Origin: Planctomycetota bacterium
Lineage (GTDB): Bacteria; Planctomycetota; Planctomycetia; Planctomycetales; Planctomycetaceae
Direction of reading: 5' to 3'
NCBI GenBank assembly: GCA_014584345.1
Contig: JACTNB010000033.1
Location: 62,001-126,000 of the forward strand
Length of the DNA: 64,000 nt
The translations under genes were made by a program, and so were the position numbers. The notes under the pieces are model-generated. The model ran no database searches, had not been told where the DNA came from, and saw only the letters and a program-made list of their open reading frames with translations. Within the stretch, counting starts at the first letter, position 1. Each line of letters starts with the position of its first letter. Below are positions 28,859 through 38,006 of this stretch, piece after piece.

Positions 28859-29377
28859 TCAATCAAAACAGATTTTCAGCCCCATTTCCCGCATGCGCAA
28901 CAGGGCCTCGGCGTTCCCCAACGCATCGTCAACGGGATGGTGCGAATGCCTGGTTTTTCGGAGATGTTTGAAATTCGCGAAGAGGTCCCTTTGCATCCCC
29001 TTATAGAGTGAGCCCAGATTGATGGAACTGTGCCCGAAGGGGTTTCCGCCCGTAAAGTGGTGGAAGTACCAGTTGATGAATTGCCAATCGAACCCGTTAT
29101 TGTCGGAAACGAACAGCAGGCGGCCTTCGCAGTGCATCGCAAGCCATTCCCGGAACTGTTGCATTACGAGTCGGGGATCTTCGAACGCGAGACATTCCTC
29201 CCGGGAAAATCCGCTGATGGCCAAGGCCTCGGGAAGGAAGCGATCCGATATTGGTTTAAGCTTGCCATGGAACGTGCGCTTCAGTTCGGGTTCAACAATG
29301 ACGGCCCCAAAACAGATCATGGAGTAATCACCAGGGATCGGTCCGTCGGCTTCGATGTCGACCATGACATACGGCAT
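28859..29377 (-). CDS. DEDDh-type 3'-5' exonuclease
   Basis: The ATG at 29375-29377 gives a 172-residue RNase H-fold exonuclease, and the open frame upstream of it is not protein-like. The DEDDh motifs are visible: Exo I in VDIEADGPIPGD (D7, E9), Exo II in SDNNGFDWQF, and Exo III in HSHHPVDDALGNAE with the catalytic His and Asp. It would degrade DNA or RNA from the 3' end. The small size without extra domains resembles oligoribonuclease/epsilon-like solo exonucleases of unknown substrate. GAGAGAT lies upstream. It is encoded 43 bases after the LamG-propeller gene on the same strand and may share its transcript. Confidence 0.85.
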   Translation of the reverse strand: MPYVMVDIEADGPIPGDYSMICFGAVIVEPELKRTFHGKLKPISDRFLPEALAISGFSREECLAFEDPRLVMQQFREWLAMHCEGRLLFVSDNNGFDWQFINWYFHHFTGGNPFGHSSINLGSLYKGMQRDLFANFKHLRKTRHSHHPVDDALGNAEALLRMREMGLKICFD

Positions 29378-29420
29378 GGATAATCTCTCGTGGCAGGAAC
29401 AGATCCGATAGTGCGGCGAG

Positions 29421-31172
29421 CTACTCCGGTTTACTGGCGAGCATGCGAATTTCCCCGACGGGCAGGGCCCGACCATACAGACGGACATCCGCCAGTGCTC
29501 CATGAAACGAGTCATTCTGGCCAAATCCGATTCGCAGCGGCGAGGTGGTGGTCAGATCATATTCCCGATCACCGGAAGCACTGCGACGGGAGACGAGCAC
29601 TCCATTCAGATACAGACTCAACTCCTGTTTTCGCCGCACGGCCGCCACATGCTGCCAGCCCGAGGGGAACGTGTGGCCGTGGAATGCATTGTGCCCCACT
29701 TCGCAGGCATGGATCTGGCCAGAGGGGAGTGTGCTGCAAAAAATCCGGCCATCGTGCTCGGCCATTGTCCAGGCGCGGCGATATTTGACGTCGGGCGTCT
29801 GGTCGAGTCGAGCCGACAGTTGCCAGCCCGATGCGCCTTCGTAGGAGTAGACCTGCGCCAGGGGTAATGTGCCCGCCAGGAATCGCCCGTTGTGCACGAG
29901 CATGCCCATCACCTCGAGTTCTTCGCCCAACCTGCCGATATCGATCCATTCATTCTTTGGTCCCAGGCGATAAACCCTGCCGCTGGGCCAGGTCCCTACA
30001 TGCCAGTTTCCCTGATAGGCCGCGAAGGAATAGGTTTGGGTATTCTCGCCCAGACGCCCGAGATCCGTCCAGTTCTGGCCATCGTAACGATAGACGTGTC
30101 CGCCATCGTAGCTGGTGGCGTACAGGGCATCGTTGAAAACACCCAACGCCACAACCCGTCGCCCATCGGGGACGCCACAATCCACCCAGCGTTGTTCCCC
30201 TTCATAACGATAAAAACCGGCAGGGCGATACAACGACGACGCATACAGTTTGCCGCGAAACACGATCAGCCCTCCAATCGCTTCCGTCTCGGGCAATCCG
30301 CCACAATCAATCCAGCCCGCCTGGCCCGCATTTCGAAAAATTCGCCCGCCGAGATGGGGGTTTTGTGATTCGGGCAGGGCGGAACCCGCAACGCGATACT
30401 TTCCAGTTCCGGCATAAAGCTGATGATCGAAAACGGCCAGGGCCGTCACGCTATTGGAGAGATCGGGAGCACCACAATCGATCCACGTCTTGTCTCCCGC
30501 GTAGCGATAAACACGCCCCTTGTCTTCGGGACCAGGCTCGCAGGTTCCGGCGTAAAGCTCCCCCGCGTGTACGGCCAGCGCGAAGGCCAGCAGGGCATTC
30601 CCCGGTCGCCCGCAGTCTTCCCAGGGAGTGATGCGGTTGTCGTCGATGCCAAAATGCAGATGGCGGTCGTTCGCCTGGCTGGTCGTCACCGCTTGTGTTT
30701 TCAATCCGAGGTGAAAACCACGATGCATCCCAGGATCGTATTGACTGAGAATATCTCCCGGAATATCTCCCGCGTTCTCTTCGCAGCGAACCCAGGAGGT
30801 CAGGGTGAACTCACCGGTGCCTAACGGGGGGAGCTTATCCGAGGGAACCTCTAAATACGTCCCTTGTCCATCGAATCGGGCGGCGGTCCGCGGTGTTCCT
30901 TCGGGGCCTGAAATATTCCAGTCAAGCTTTCCCACGAGCAGAGCATTGCGATTATTGCCGGAGTGGTCCTTCGCGTCTCCCGCGAGCGGCCAATGTGCGA
31001 TCAGATCTTGCGACCGAGTGACCAGCCCGGCAGTAAGTTGAAAGCCGCTAACTGACTGCCGGGGGAGTATTCCCCGGGAGCTGTTCTGAGACGCCTCCCC
31101 CTTCGGTTGCTCGGCGACAACAGAAACCGGAACAGTCAGCAGCAACCACATGCAGATAAAAAGTGTCTTCAC
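29421..31172 (-). CDS. exported LamG domain protein with an inserted beta-propeller
   Basis: The GTG at 31172 follows GGGAGAG and starts a signal peptide (about 1-20); the product is 583 residues. Residues 58-180 are the first half of a LamG/concanavalin-like jelly-roll (LIAHWPLAGDAKDHSGNNRN, FTLTSWVRCEENAG). Residues about 181-490 are repeats of roughly 40-60 residues, each with a GxLYAGT-like strand and a VYRY...WIDCG strand. Residues 491-580 are the second half of the jelly-roll (GWQHVAAVRRKQELSLYLNG, HGALADVRLYGRALPVGEI). The first repeat strand (TPWEDCG, 182-188) could close the last blade in velcro fashion, giving seven blades. Likely a secreted glycan-binding or sensing protein; no catalytic motif is seen. 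Confidence 0.85.
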   Translation of the reverse strand: MKTLFICMWLLLTVPVSVVAEQPKGEASQNSSRGILPRQSVSGFQLTAGLVTRSQDLIAHWPLAGDAKDHSGNNRNALLVGKLDWNISGPEGTPRTAARFDGQGTYLEVPSDKLPPLGTGEFTLTSWVRCEENAGDIPGDILSQYDPGMHRGFHLGLKTQAVTTSQANDRHLHFGIDDNRITPWEDCGRPGNALLAFALAVHAGELYAGTCEPGPEDKGRVYRYAGDKTWIDCGAPDLSNSVTALAVFDHQLYAGTGKYRVAGSALPESQNPHLGGRIFRNAGQAGWIDCGGLPETEAIGGLIVFRGKLYASSLYRPAGFYRYEGEQRWVDCGVPDGRRVVALGVFNDALYATSYDGGHVYRYDGQNWTDLGRLGENTQTYSFAAYQGNWHVGTWPSGRVYRLGPKNEWIDIGRLGEELEVMGMLVHNGRFLAGTLPLAQVYSYEGASGWQLSARLDQTPDVKYRRAWTMAEHDGRIFCSTLPSGQIHACEVGHNAFHGHTFPSGWQHVAAVRRKQELSLYLNGVLVSRRSASGDREYDLTTTSPLRIGFGQNDSFHGALADVRLYGRALPVGEIRMLASKPE

Positions 31173-31540
31173 AAGACTCTCCCTGGTCGGACCTGATGAG
31201 GGGCAGATTTACATACCATCGGAACGATTTTCGCGGCATGCTTATGCGGGTAGAGGGCTTCCCCGGCCGACGTCTGCCATGGTTATTCCACGAGATATCT
31301 TAACAGAGGGATGGCGTAACGTCTTGTCTGGCGTCGAGATTCCGTCCTCAAATGCGAGGCCGGGTGGTAGGTGACAGGAAGACTGAGAAACTCCGCGATT
31401 GTGCGAACTTCGGGATCGACCCGATCAAATCCTCAAAGCGATGTGTGCTCGGAAGCCCGTGGTCGGCTTGAGCCGCGGAGTTTTCGGGAATCCGTTGGTC
31501 TTCAGCCAACACGGCGCGAGCGACTCGAAACGTAGCCCCT
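31173..31540. other. intergenic region, promoter of the LamG-propeller gene
   Basis: No gene-like frame is seen. The 5' flank of the minus-strand LamG-propeller gene must contain its promoter, but I see no convincing -35/-10 pair. Confidence 0.5.
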
Positions 31541-31570
31541 CAAATAAAACAGGAGCCGCGTGCGGCTCCT
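31541..31570 (-). terminator. intrinsic terminator of the coiled-coil protein gene
   Basis: Read on the minus strand, AGGAGCCGC pairs with GCGGCTCCT around a two-base centre (31551-31570), followed by GTTTTATTTG (31541-31550). It lies 30 bases after the stop of the gene at 31601-33121. Confidence 0.88.
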
Positions 31571-31600
31571 GGGAGGACAACCCATCGAAACGTAATGGCA

Positions 31601-33121
31601 TCAGTACCCCGAGGGGGATTGCGGTCGTGCGCCCGATGGAGTTTGACTTGATCGGTCGGTATTAAAGATATCGGAGACACGACCAGTTGAGCGGCGATCC
31701 CCAATGGTTTCGTTGACTTTCGTACTTTGGGAGCCGGCCTTCAAGGTGAATTCCTTGTCGGCGAGGCCTGGAATGTACAGCCGCCGTTGAGGTTTGAAGC
31801 CGATGTAGGCGAGGAAATCGTTCAGGCTGACAACACGTGTCCCCTGCAGTCGGGCATCGTTAACGAGTTCCGTGCGCTTTTGCACGATTTTTTCGTAGGT
31901 TTCCTTGTCCTCGTCTCGTTCGGTCGAGGAGGGATCGGGAATCTCTCCAATCACCACGAACTTGGTGTTGGTGGAGATGCCCCGCTGCGTGATCCATTCA
32001 CCATCGTCCCCCACCTCGTTGTCGATTTCCGCTCCGTTGGCACGCACGAGATCGTGGAGCAGTTCGCGGTCATAAATGCCATCGCCGTCGAGGTCGATGA
32101 ATCCCACAAAGGAGAAGTTGAAGGTGCGGCCTGCCTCCCAGAGTGGGGAATAAACAACATCCCCCGGGGTGATGGGGCGATACAGATCGGCTTTGAGGAT
32201 GCGAGCTTCGGCACGATCTTCCCACACCCGGGTTACTTCGATCTGGGCCTTGATGTCTTCCTGGCTGCGTCCCACGCCTTTGTTGTTCTTGTCGTAAACG
32301 CTGAACGTAATCTGCTTGGTGAGATTGTCCCGGCTGCCGATGTTGAGCCAGACGAGTTTGGTGGCGTTATCGACATTGGTGATCACGCCATCGGCCCGTT
32401 CGAAGCTGATCTGCTGCATTTGATCAAGCTGCTCCTTGATGCGGGTATTGACGAAATTGAGCTTGGTCAATTCGTCGTCCTTGGCCTTCAACTGCAGATT
32501 GAAGGCTTCCTTCTGTTGTTCCAGTTCCAGCAAGACTTCCGAATAATTGGATCTCAACTGGGAAATTTCCGTATCCTTCTTGGCAAGCATTTCGTCGTAG
32601 GTTCGCACGAAATCCTGGAGGCTACTGTTGGCCTGATTGGCGGCTGTCTGGAATCCGGCGGCCTTGGTGTTGTACTGATCCTGCAACATGCGGTACTGCT
32701 GCCGTTGCTGTTCGAGTTCATCCTGAATCTGATCATGCTTCCGCGCGACGTTGTCGAGTTCGTTTCGCAGGGACAGAATCGTCGCGCTATAAGTGGCCTG
32801 GGCGACATCACCGCCATATTTCACAATGTCGTCCTGCATGGCCCCCAGCACCTTGGTGCGGTTGTTTGGGTCGCCCACGCCAATCTGATCGACATCGAAC
32901 GGGTGCCCGATTTTACCGATGAGCGCCTCGATTTCCTCGATGCGTCCCCGCAATGCATTGTTTGCGGTGGCAGCCTGGTCCTCGGCGGTTTTCTGTTTTG
33001 CCAGAATTTCTTCGCGTTCACGGAATTGCATGTACCACATGGCCAGAAAGACCACGAAGGCAATGCCGAAGAAAAATGCCCAGATGTGAGCACCGGTGAC
33101 TCGTCCTGTTGAAGCTGCCAT
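31601..33121 (-). CDS. membrane-anchored coiled-coil protein
   Basis: This 506-residue protein has one N-terminal transmembrane helix (about 12-30; IWAFFFGIAFVVFLAMWYM), then a long alpha-helical coiled coil rich in Glu/Gln/Lys (about 32-215). A beta-rich domain follows (about 222-320; GVITNVDNATKLVWLNIGS, TPGDVVYSPLW), then an acidic, calcium-site-like stretch DLDGDGIYD and an alpha/beta segment to about 470. The C-terminus is a Ser/Gln/Pro tail. GGAAGGGCG lies before the ATG. The shape (TM anchor, rod, globular head) recalls MreC-like or secretion-linked scaffold proteins, but I do not recognise a named family. It has its own terminator and is probably monocistronic. Confidence 0.85.
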   Translation of the reverse strand: MAASTGRVTGAHIWAFFFGIAFVVFLAMWYMQFREREEILAKQKTAEDQAATANNALRGRIEEIEALIGKIGHPFDVDQIGVGDPNNRTKVLGAMQDDIVKYGGDVAQATYSATILSLRNELDNVARKHDQIQDELEQQRQQYRMLQDQYNTKAAGFQTAANQANSSLQDFVRTYDEMLAKKDTEISQLRSNYSEVLLELEQQKEAFNLQLKAKDDELTKLNFVNTRIKEQLDQMQQISFERADGVITNVDNATKLVWLNIGSRDNLTKQITFSVYDKNNKGVGRSQEDIKAQIEVTRVWEDRAEARILKADLYRPITPGDVVYSPLWEAGRTFNFSFVGFIDLDGDGIYDRELLHDLVRANGAEIDNEVGDDGEWITQRGISTNTKFVVIGEIPDPSSTERDEDKETYEKIVQKRTELVNDARLQGTRVVSLNDFLAYIGFKPQRRLYIPGLADKEFTLKAGSQSTKVNETIGDRRSTGRVSDIFNTDRSSQTPSGARPQSPSGY

Positions 33122-33834
33122 TTCGCCCTTCCAGTCTTGTTTTATCGATCCGGGTTTCCGTACGGCGAAACCAGATCGCGTTACCGCTCTATCGACTCAC
33201 TGCATGGAATCAATGAACCGCCCCGGGCAAACTACTCCACCCTGTTTTCTGCCCGAAGCCCTATTGAAGCAGCCAAATCCGTCTTGAAATACTATCAACA
33301 TCGATTTTCAGACGGGTAAACTCAATGTTAATTGTTCTTGTCGCTGCAACAGGCGTCAAGGCTTCAGACTGCATGGCAGGAAAAACCCTTGCCGCCGCTA
33401 CAATCGACATTCCTTGCCACCGGAGCACCTGCTGCTGGCCTGTTCCACCCCTTGCGGAGCGCATTTTCAAAATGCCCACCCAATCTTGTACTGTAATATA
33501 CCAAAATGATGCGGCAGTGCGAAAAAATTCATGGGATTTACCCAGAATTCCCTTAAGTCGGCCCCCCGTGCGACGGCGGAGCACCGCTGAACCGTGGATT
33601 TACGGGTCAATCTTTGCCATCTGTTTCGAGAAATTATGCATTTTGCAATTGAAATCCCACGGGGGGGACGCGACACTTCAGATACAGTTCGAATTGTTGC
33701 CCATCGAGTTTCGAGCCGGCGTTCGCCCAGGGTTATGTTCGTCCTGTCTCAATACTCGTAGAGTTTTCCCTTGCCACGGTTTCTGTGTCGTCATTTACTA
33801 GGTGTCCCTTCACTTCTGGCGTTTTTCAATTGTC
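33122..33834. other. divergent intergenic region
   Basis: About 710 bases between the 5' ends of the coiled-coil gene (minus) and the FHA-kinase gene (plus). A 158-codon frame runs through part of it (33325-33801), but it is Cys/Pro/Arg-rich, lacks a ribosome site and resembles no protein. No repeat or clear promoter was seen. Confidence 0.55.
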
Positions 33835-35298
33835 ATGGTGGAACCAAGCATGAATGAAATGCCTGAAAACATCCTCGAGACCAAGTCGCGGCCAGGAAAG
33901 ACCGATCGGGACTCGGCGTGGCTTGTTTTCCAAAAGGGAGAGCAGGTCGTCCGCAAGAATGTCTTGCGGACCACAACCTTGATCGGTGCCCATGCCTCCA
34001 GCAATCTGCAGTTGCTGTCTTCCACGGTGAGTGATGTGCACTGCATTCTTACCCTGGATGGCCGCGGCTTTCGCTTGTGGGACATGCGAAGCCAGACGGG
34101 CACATTCGTCAACGGCCAGCGGATCCGCAGCACGCGTCTGCAGCATGGCGACGAGGTCCGCATCGGTACGTTCACCTTTCGCTTCGAAACCACGATCGAG
34201 GACCAGTCACGCCAGGGTTTTTTCATTGATGATTACCGCGTCCTGGGCATTCTCGGAACGGGTGGCATGGGATGGCTCTATGTAGTGGACGACCCCCGCA
34301 CCATGCGGCGGTATGCCTTGAAGGTGCTGATGCGCCGCGCGAATCACCCAGGAGTAGAACAGGAGGAGTTGCGTACCCGTTTCCAGCTCGAAGGCAAGGC
34401 GGGCTATCGCTTGCGGCACCCGCATATCGTCGAAATCCTGGACTGCCAACTCCGACGCGATGTCGAGTATCTGCTGCTGGAACTGTTCGAGTCGATCAAC
34501 CTGCAGGAACTGGTGCAACGAGATGGGCCCTTGCCAGCCAGGCAGGTCTGTAGTATTGCCGCGCAATCTGCCCGCGCGCTGCAGTACATACACGAAGCCG
34601 GCTCGGTGCACCGGGATGTCAAGCCGTCGAATATTCTGGTTGGCAAGGATGGCCTGGTAAAGGTGTGTGATTTTGGCCTGGTCTATCTCGGCGATGACCC
34701 CGTCGAGGCAGAGTTGGCCGAGCAGATGGGAGGGGATTGCCTGGGAACCGCCGATTACATCGCTCCCGAACAATCCTACAACAGCTATGAACTGGATGGG
34801 CGTGCCGATATCTACAGCCTGGGATGTTCGATGTATATGGCCGTGACGGGAAAACTGCCGTTTCCCCGCGAAAAAAGCCGCGACAAAATTCAGGCCCATC
34901 GTCTGGAAGCTCCCATTCCCGTTCCGCAACTCAACCCAAGTGTACCCGCGGAACTCGTGGCCATCATCGAGCGATGCATGATGAAGGATCCCGAGGATCG
35001 CTATCAGTCGGCTCGCGAAGTAGTCGCTGTCCTCGAACCCCTTGCCGAACAGCGGCCGGTGCAGTTTCAGTTTGAAAAGTTGCTTGCGCAACGCACCAGC
35101 CAGGCCGGTTTCAGGCTGGCAGACCCGCGGAAGAAACATTACCTGCAGCGCATTCCCCCCAACGTGGCCTCGTCGCTGCAGACGATGAACAGCCAGGATC
35201 GCATCGATAGCGATCACCTGATCCTGGAAGCTCCCCTGAGGGCGGAACAGCCGACTCAGATGCACGGCGACACCTCGGCCGCAACTCAGCCGCGCTGA
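33835..35298 (+). CDS. Ser/Thr protein kinase with N-terminal FHA domain
   Basis: The frame is open from a GTG at 33802. I chose the ATG at 33835, and an ATG at 33850 is equally possible. In the 487-residue form, an FHA domain occupies about residues 38-120, with SDVH and TFVNGQ at the usual positions, but the conserved GR before the first loop reads GA (LIGAH). A Hanks-type kinase follows (about 132-400): glycine loop GTGGMG near 141, lysine K163 in ALKVL, catalytic HRDVKPSN, DFG, then APEQ. The last 80 residues are a non-conserved tail without a transmembrane helix, so the kinase is cytosolic. It would phosphorylate Ser/Thr on unknown partners. Three genes follow on the same strand. Confidence 0.92.
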   Translation: MVEPSMNEMPENILETKSRPGKTDRDSAWLVFQKGEQVVRKNVLRTTTLIGAHASSNLQLLSSTVSDVHCILTLDGRGFRLWDMRSQTGTFVNGQRIRSTRLQHGDEVRIGTFTFRFETTIEDQSRQGFFIDDYRVLGILGTGGMGWLYVVDDPRTMRRYALKVLMRRANHPGVEQEELRTRFQLEGKAGYRLRHPHIVEILDCQLRRDVEYLLLELFESINLQELVQRDGPLPARQVCSIAAQSARALQYIHEAGSVHRDVKPSNILVGKDGLVKVCDFGLVYLGDDPVEAELAEQMGGDCLGTADYIAPEQSYNSYELDGRADIYSLGCSMYMAVTGKLPFPREKSRDKIQAHRLEAPIPVPQLNPSVPAELVAIIERCMMKDPEDRYQSAREVVAVLEPLAEQRPVQFQFEKLLAQRTSQAGFRLADPRKKHYLQRIPPNVASSLQTMNSQDRIDSDHLILEAPLRAEQPTQMHGDTSAATQPR

Positions 35299-35430
35299 GG
35301 GAATTGACTCGGGTGATTGGACAGCTTCCCGCGATGCGCGTTACAGTGCGGATCGATTCTTTCGGGATAAAGGCGACCTGCCAGGGGATGATTTCGCCTC
35401 CCTGTTGACCCATGCCGCGGAAGGCGCATC

Positions 35431-36336
35431 ATGAATGAGTATCAACACGCCGGGCCTTTACGCCTGAGCACGGGACTTCCTCCACTGGACGATTTATTGG
35501 CGGGTGGCCTGCTGCCCGGGCGAACCACGGTTGTGCTGGGAGCGACCGGTATCGGAAAGTCGCAACTGGGAATCCATTTTGCCGAAGCGGGCCGCCTTCA
35601 GGAAGGGGAGCGGGGCTGCTTTTTCGATATGACGTCGCGCGGCGATTCGCAAAATCATGCAGATTATGCCCGGCGTTTGTTCCAGTGGGAATTTCGCGAG
35701 ATGCCACGCGAACCGTTACGCGACCCGTCCAGCTTGTGGCTTCGCGACGAGAGCCGCTTCGATGTAGTGCATCCCTTTATGCAGTCTGGCAAACGGGTGA
35801 CCCGCGAGGATCTCGACCCTGATGAATATCGCGAGTGGCAGGTTGAACTGACGCGGCGACTGGATATCACGATCCGTTTTTTTTATGGCAATTTCGTGCA
35901 TGGAGTCCGACGCTGCGTGATCGATGGCCTCGAACCGTCCGACCGTCCCAGCGATTCCTTCCAGTTCGATCTGTTCGAGTACATTCAACAGCAGATACTC
36001 AAGAAGGACGCGGATTGGGTTGCTCGCGACTTGCTCCGTGTCCAATATCGCCAGTATGAACCTCAAGTCTTGCAGCATCGTTACGACCCCGGTTCCCTGG
36101 GGTGCCTGGTCCTGTGCACCACGCGGGAAATGATGCTGGAAGATCTGATCAGCCGCCCCCTGGACTCGGGGGACATTCTTTCGAATGCCAATACCATTAT
36201 TCTGATGGGGAAAATTCGCGATGGCCTGACCATGGGGCGAGCCCTGTATGTGGCCAAGCACCGCGGGAGCCCCTGTGCCGAGCAGATCGTTCCTTACCAA
36301 ATCGAGAATGCGGGGTTAAGATTAATGTCGTCTTGA
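35431..36336 (+). CDS. KaiC/RAD55-like RecA-superfamily ATPase
   Basis: This 301-residue single-domain P-loop ATPase has the KaiC-type opening STGLPPLDDLLAGGLLPG and Walker A GATGIGKS at residues 37-44. A likely Walker B is RRCVIDGLEPSD near 165. GGAAGGCG precedes the ATG at 7 bases. KaiC-like proteins outside cyanobacteria are mostly uncharacterised and often act with kinases in signalling. Here the gene lies 132 bases after an FHA-kinase and 92 bases before a YeiH-type transporter. No DNA-binding or second KaiC domain is present. Its role is unknown. Confidence 0.82.
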   Translation: MNEYQHAGPLRLSTGLPPLDDLLAGGLLPGRTTVVLGATGIGKSQLGIHFAEAGRLQEGERGCFFDMTSRGDSQNHADYARRLFQWEFREMPREPLRDPSSLWLRDESRFDVVHPFMQSGKRVTREDLDPDEYREWQVELTRRLDITIRFFYGNFVHGVRRCVIDGLEPSDRPSDSFQFDLFEYIQQQILKKDADWVARDLLRVQYRQYEPQVLQHRYDPGSLGCLVLCTTREMMLEDLISRPLDSGDILSNANTIILMGKIRDGLTMGRALYVAKHRGSPCAEQIVPYQIENAGLRLMSS

Positions 36337-36428
36337 GGCTTCCCCGTGGTTCAATGTAAAATTGCCCATCAACTCCGGTTGATTTATCACCCCCTCCGTT
36401 TGCCCTCCATTATCGTGTTGAATCCATC

Positions 36429-37958
36429 ATGAAAAATGAAGATTCCCCCAAACTCCAATCGTCTGCCGACATCTTGCAGCCGGACATCGTCGTCTCTCAG
36501 CCGCGTACCTTGTGGGAGGATCTAAAAGTCTCCGAGGACTGGTGGGCGATTTACGTGGGAGGCTTCCTGCTGCTCTGCTGTTTTCTGGCTGTTTACTGGC
36601 AGTTGCCGGGAAACCTGGATGCGCTGGTTGCCGAGTCCAAGGCGGAGGGGAAATCCTACAAATTGACCAGTCCGTTGAAGTCCCGCTTCGACAAGCCGGG
36701 AGCCTGGGGACAAACTCCGCCACCCTCGGCAGAGCAGGGGGCGTTTCGTTGGGGAAACCCGCTGGATGCTTTTAAGTCGGGAGATCGCTACCGCGTACCA
36801 GGCATTTTCAATGTGTTTCTGGTGTGTGCGGTTCTGTTCGGATTCGGTCAATGGGGAAGAGGGAAATCGGCGTGGGCTTTTGTGAAGGGGTTCTGGTTTG
36901 TCTTTCTGCTGGCACTGCTGGCCTATGTCTTGTCTCAACAGGCGTTTGTCAGCTATTACAATTTGGAATATGCCCTGTGGGCCCTGAGCGTGGGTTTGTT
37001 GATCAGCAACACCCTGGGGACGCCGCAATTCGTCCGCCCCGCGTTGTTGACGGAGTTTTATATCAAGTCGGGCCTGGTACTGCTGGGGGCGGAAGTGCTG
37101 ATTTCGCGGTTGATCGAGTTGGGAGTTCCAGGAATATTCGTTGCCTGGGTGGTCACACCCATTGTGTTGATCAGCACGTACATTTTCGGGCAGAAGGTGC
37201 TGAAAATGGAATCCCGTTCGCTGAACATGGTGATCTCAGCGGATATGTCCGTGTGTGGAGTGTCGGCGGCGATAGCCACTGCGGCAGCCTGCCGGGCCAA
37301 GAAGGAAGAACTCTCCCTGGCCATTGGAATGTCCCTCAGTTTCACGGTGATCATGATGGTCCTGATGCCCGCCCTGATTAAGTTCATGGGGTTGAGCCCC
37401 GTACTGGGGGGGGCTTGGCTGGGAGGCACGATCGACTCCACCGGCGCGGTGGCTGCCGCGGGGGGGATTCTGGGAGACGTTGCCCTGGAAGTGGCAGCGA
37501 CGGTGAAGATGATCCAGAACATCTTGATCGGCGTGACGGCTTTTGGAGTGGCCGTGTACTGGGTGACATTCGTGGAAGCCGGTTCGCGGGCCCCCGATGT
37601 TCCCCGTCCGGGAGTCAGTGAAATCTGGCGGAGATTTCCCAAATTTGTATTGGGGTTCGTGGGGGCCTCGCTGGTCTTTTCCTGGGTTTATCTCCAATGG
37701 GATCACGGCCCCCTGATTGTAAACGCCGTGGTGAAGGACACCACGGGATTGTTTCGCGGCTGGTTTTTTTGCCTGGCGTTCGTGAGTATCGGGCTGGATA
37801 CGAATTTTCGTGAACTGGCGCGGTATCTGCGAGGAGGCAAACCCTTGTTGCTGTATGTCTGCGGTCAGTCCTTGAATCTGGTTCTGACATTGTGCATGGC
37901 GTGGCTGATGTTCGAAGTGGTCTTCAAGGAGATGACTTCGCGTCTGCTGGGGAAGTGA
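36429..37958 (+). CDS. YeiH-type putative sulfate exporter family protein
   Basis: This 509-residue polytopic membrane protein has two inverted-repeat-like halves typical of the YeiH (UPF0324) family: SVCGVSAAIATAAACRAKKEELS near residue 275 and GGTIDSTGAVAAAGGILGDVA near 335. About ten hydrophobic segments are visible. It is longer than the usual YeiH (about 340 residues) through an N-terminal extension holding one hydrophobic segment (39-57) and a soluble loop of about 75 residues. The family is named for putative sulfate export, but transport has been shown poorly. The neighbours are a kinase and a KaiC-like ATPase. Confidence 0.88.
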   Translation: MKNEDSPKLQSSADILQPDIVVSQPRTLWEDLKVSEDWWAIYVGGFLLLCCFLAVYWQLPGNLDALVAESKAEGKSYKLTSPLKSRFDKPGAWGQTPPPSAEQGAFRWGNPLDAFKSGDRYRVPGIFNVFLVCAVLFGFGQWGRGKSAWAFVKGFWFVFLLALLAYVLSQQAFVSYYNLEYALWALSVGLLISNTLGTPQFVRPALLTEFYIKSGLVLLGAEVLISRLIELGVPGIFVAWVVTPIVLISTYIFGQKVLKMESRSLNMVISADMSVCGVSAAIATAAACRAKKEELSLAIGMSLSFTVIMMVLMPALIKFMGLSPVLGGAWLGGTIDSTGAVAAAGGILGDVALEVAATVKMIQNILIGVTAFGVAVYWVTFVEAGSRAPDVPRPGVSEIWRRFPKFVLGFVGASLVFSWVYLQWDHGPLIVNAVVKDTTGLFRGWFFCLAFVSIGLDTNFRELARYLRGGKPLLLYVCGQSLNLVLTLCMAWLMFEVVFKEMTSRLLGK

Positions 37959-38006
37959 GCGGCGAGCGATTGTACGGCGCGTGGAGGCACGCAGCGGAGC
38001 CTAGGC

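Noticed and set aside
31727..33112. A 461-codon plus-strand open frame rich in Val/Leu/Phe
   Set aside because: It mirrors the coiled-coil gene on the other strand; hydrophobic content comes from complementing Glu/Gln/Lys codons.
33325..33801. A 158-codon plus-strand frame in the divergent region
   Set aside because: The start has no ribosome site, the residues are scattered Cys/Pro/Arg and it stops just before the kinase gene. No protein pattern was seen.
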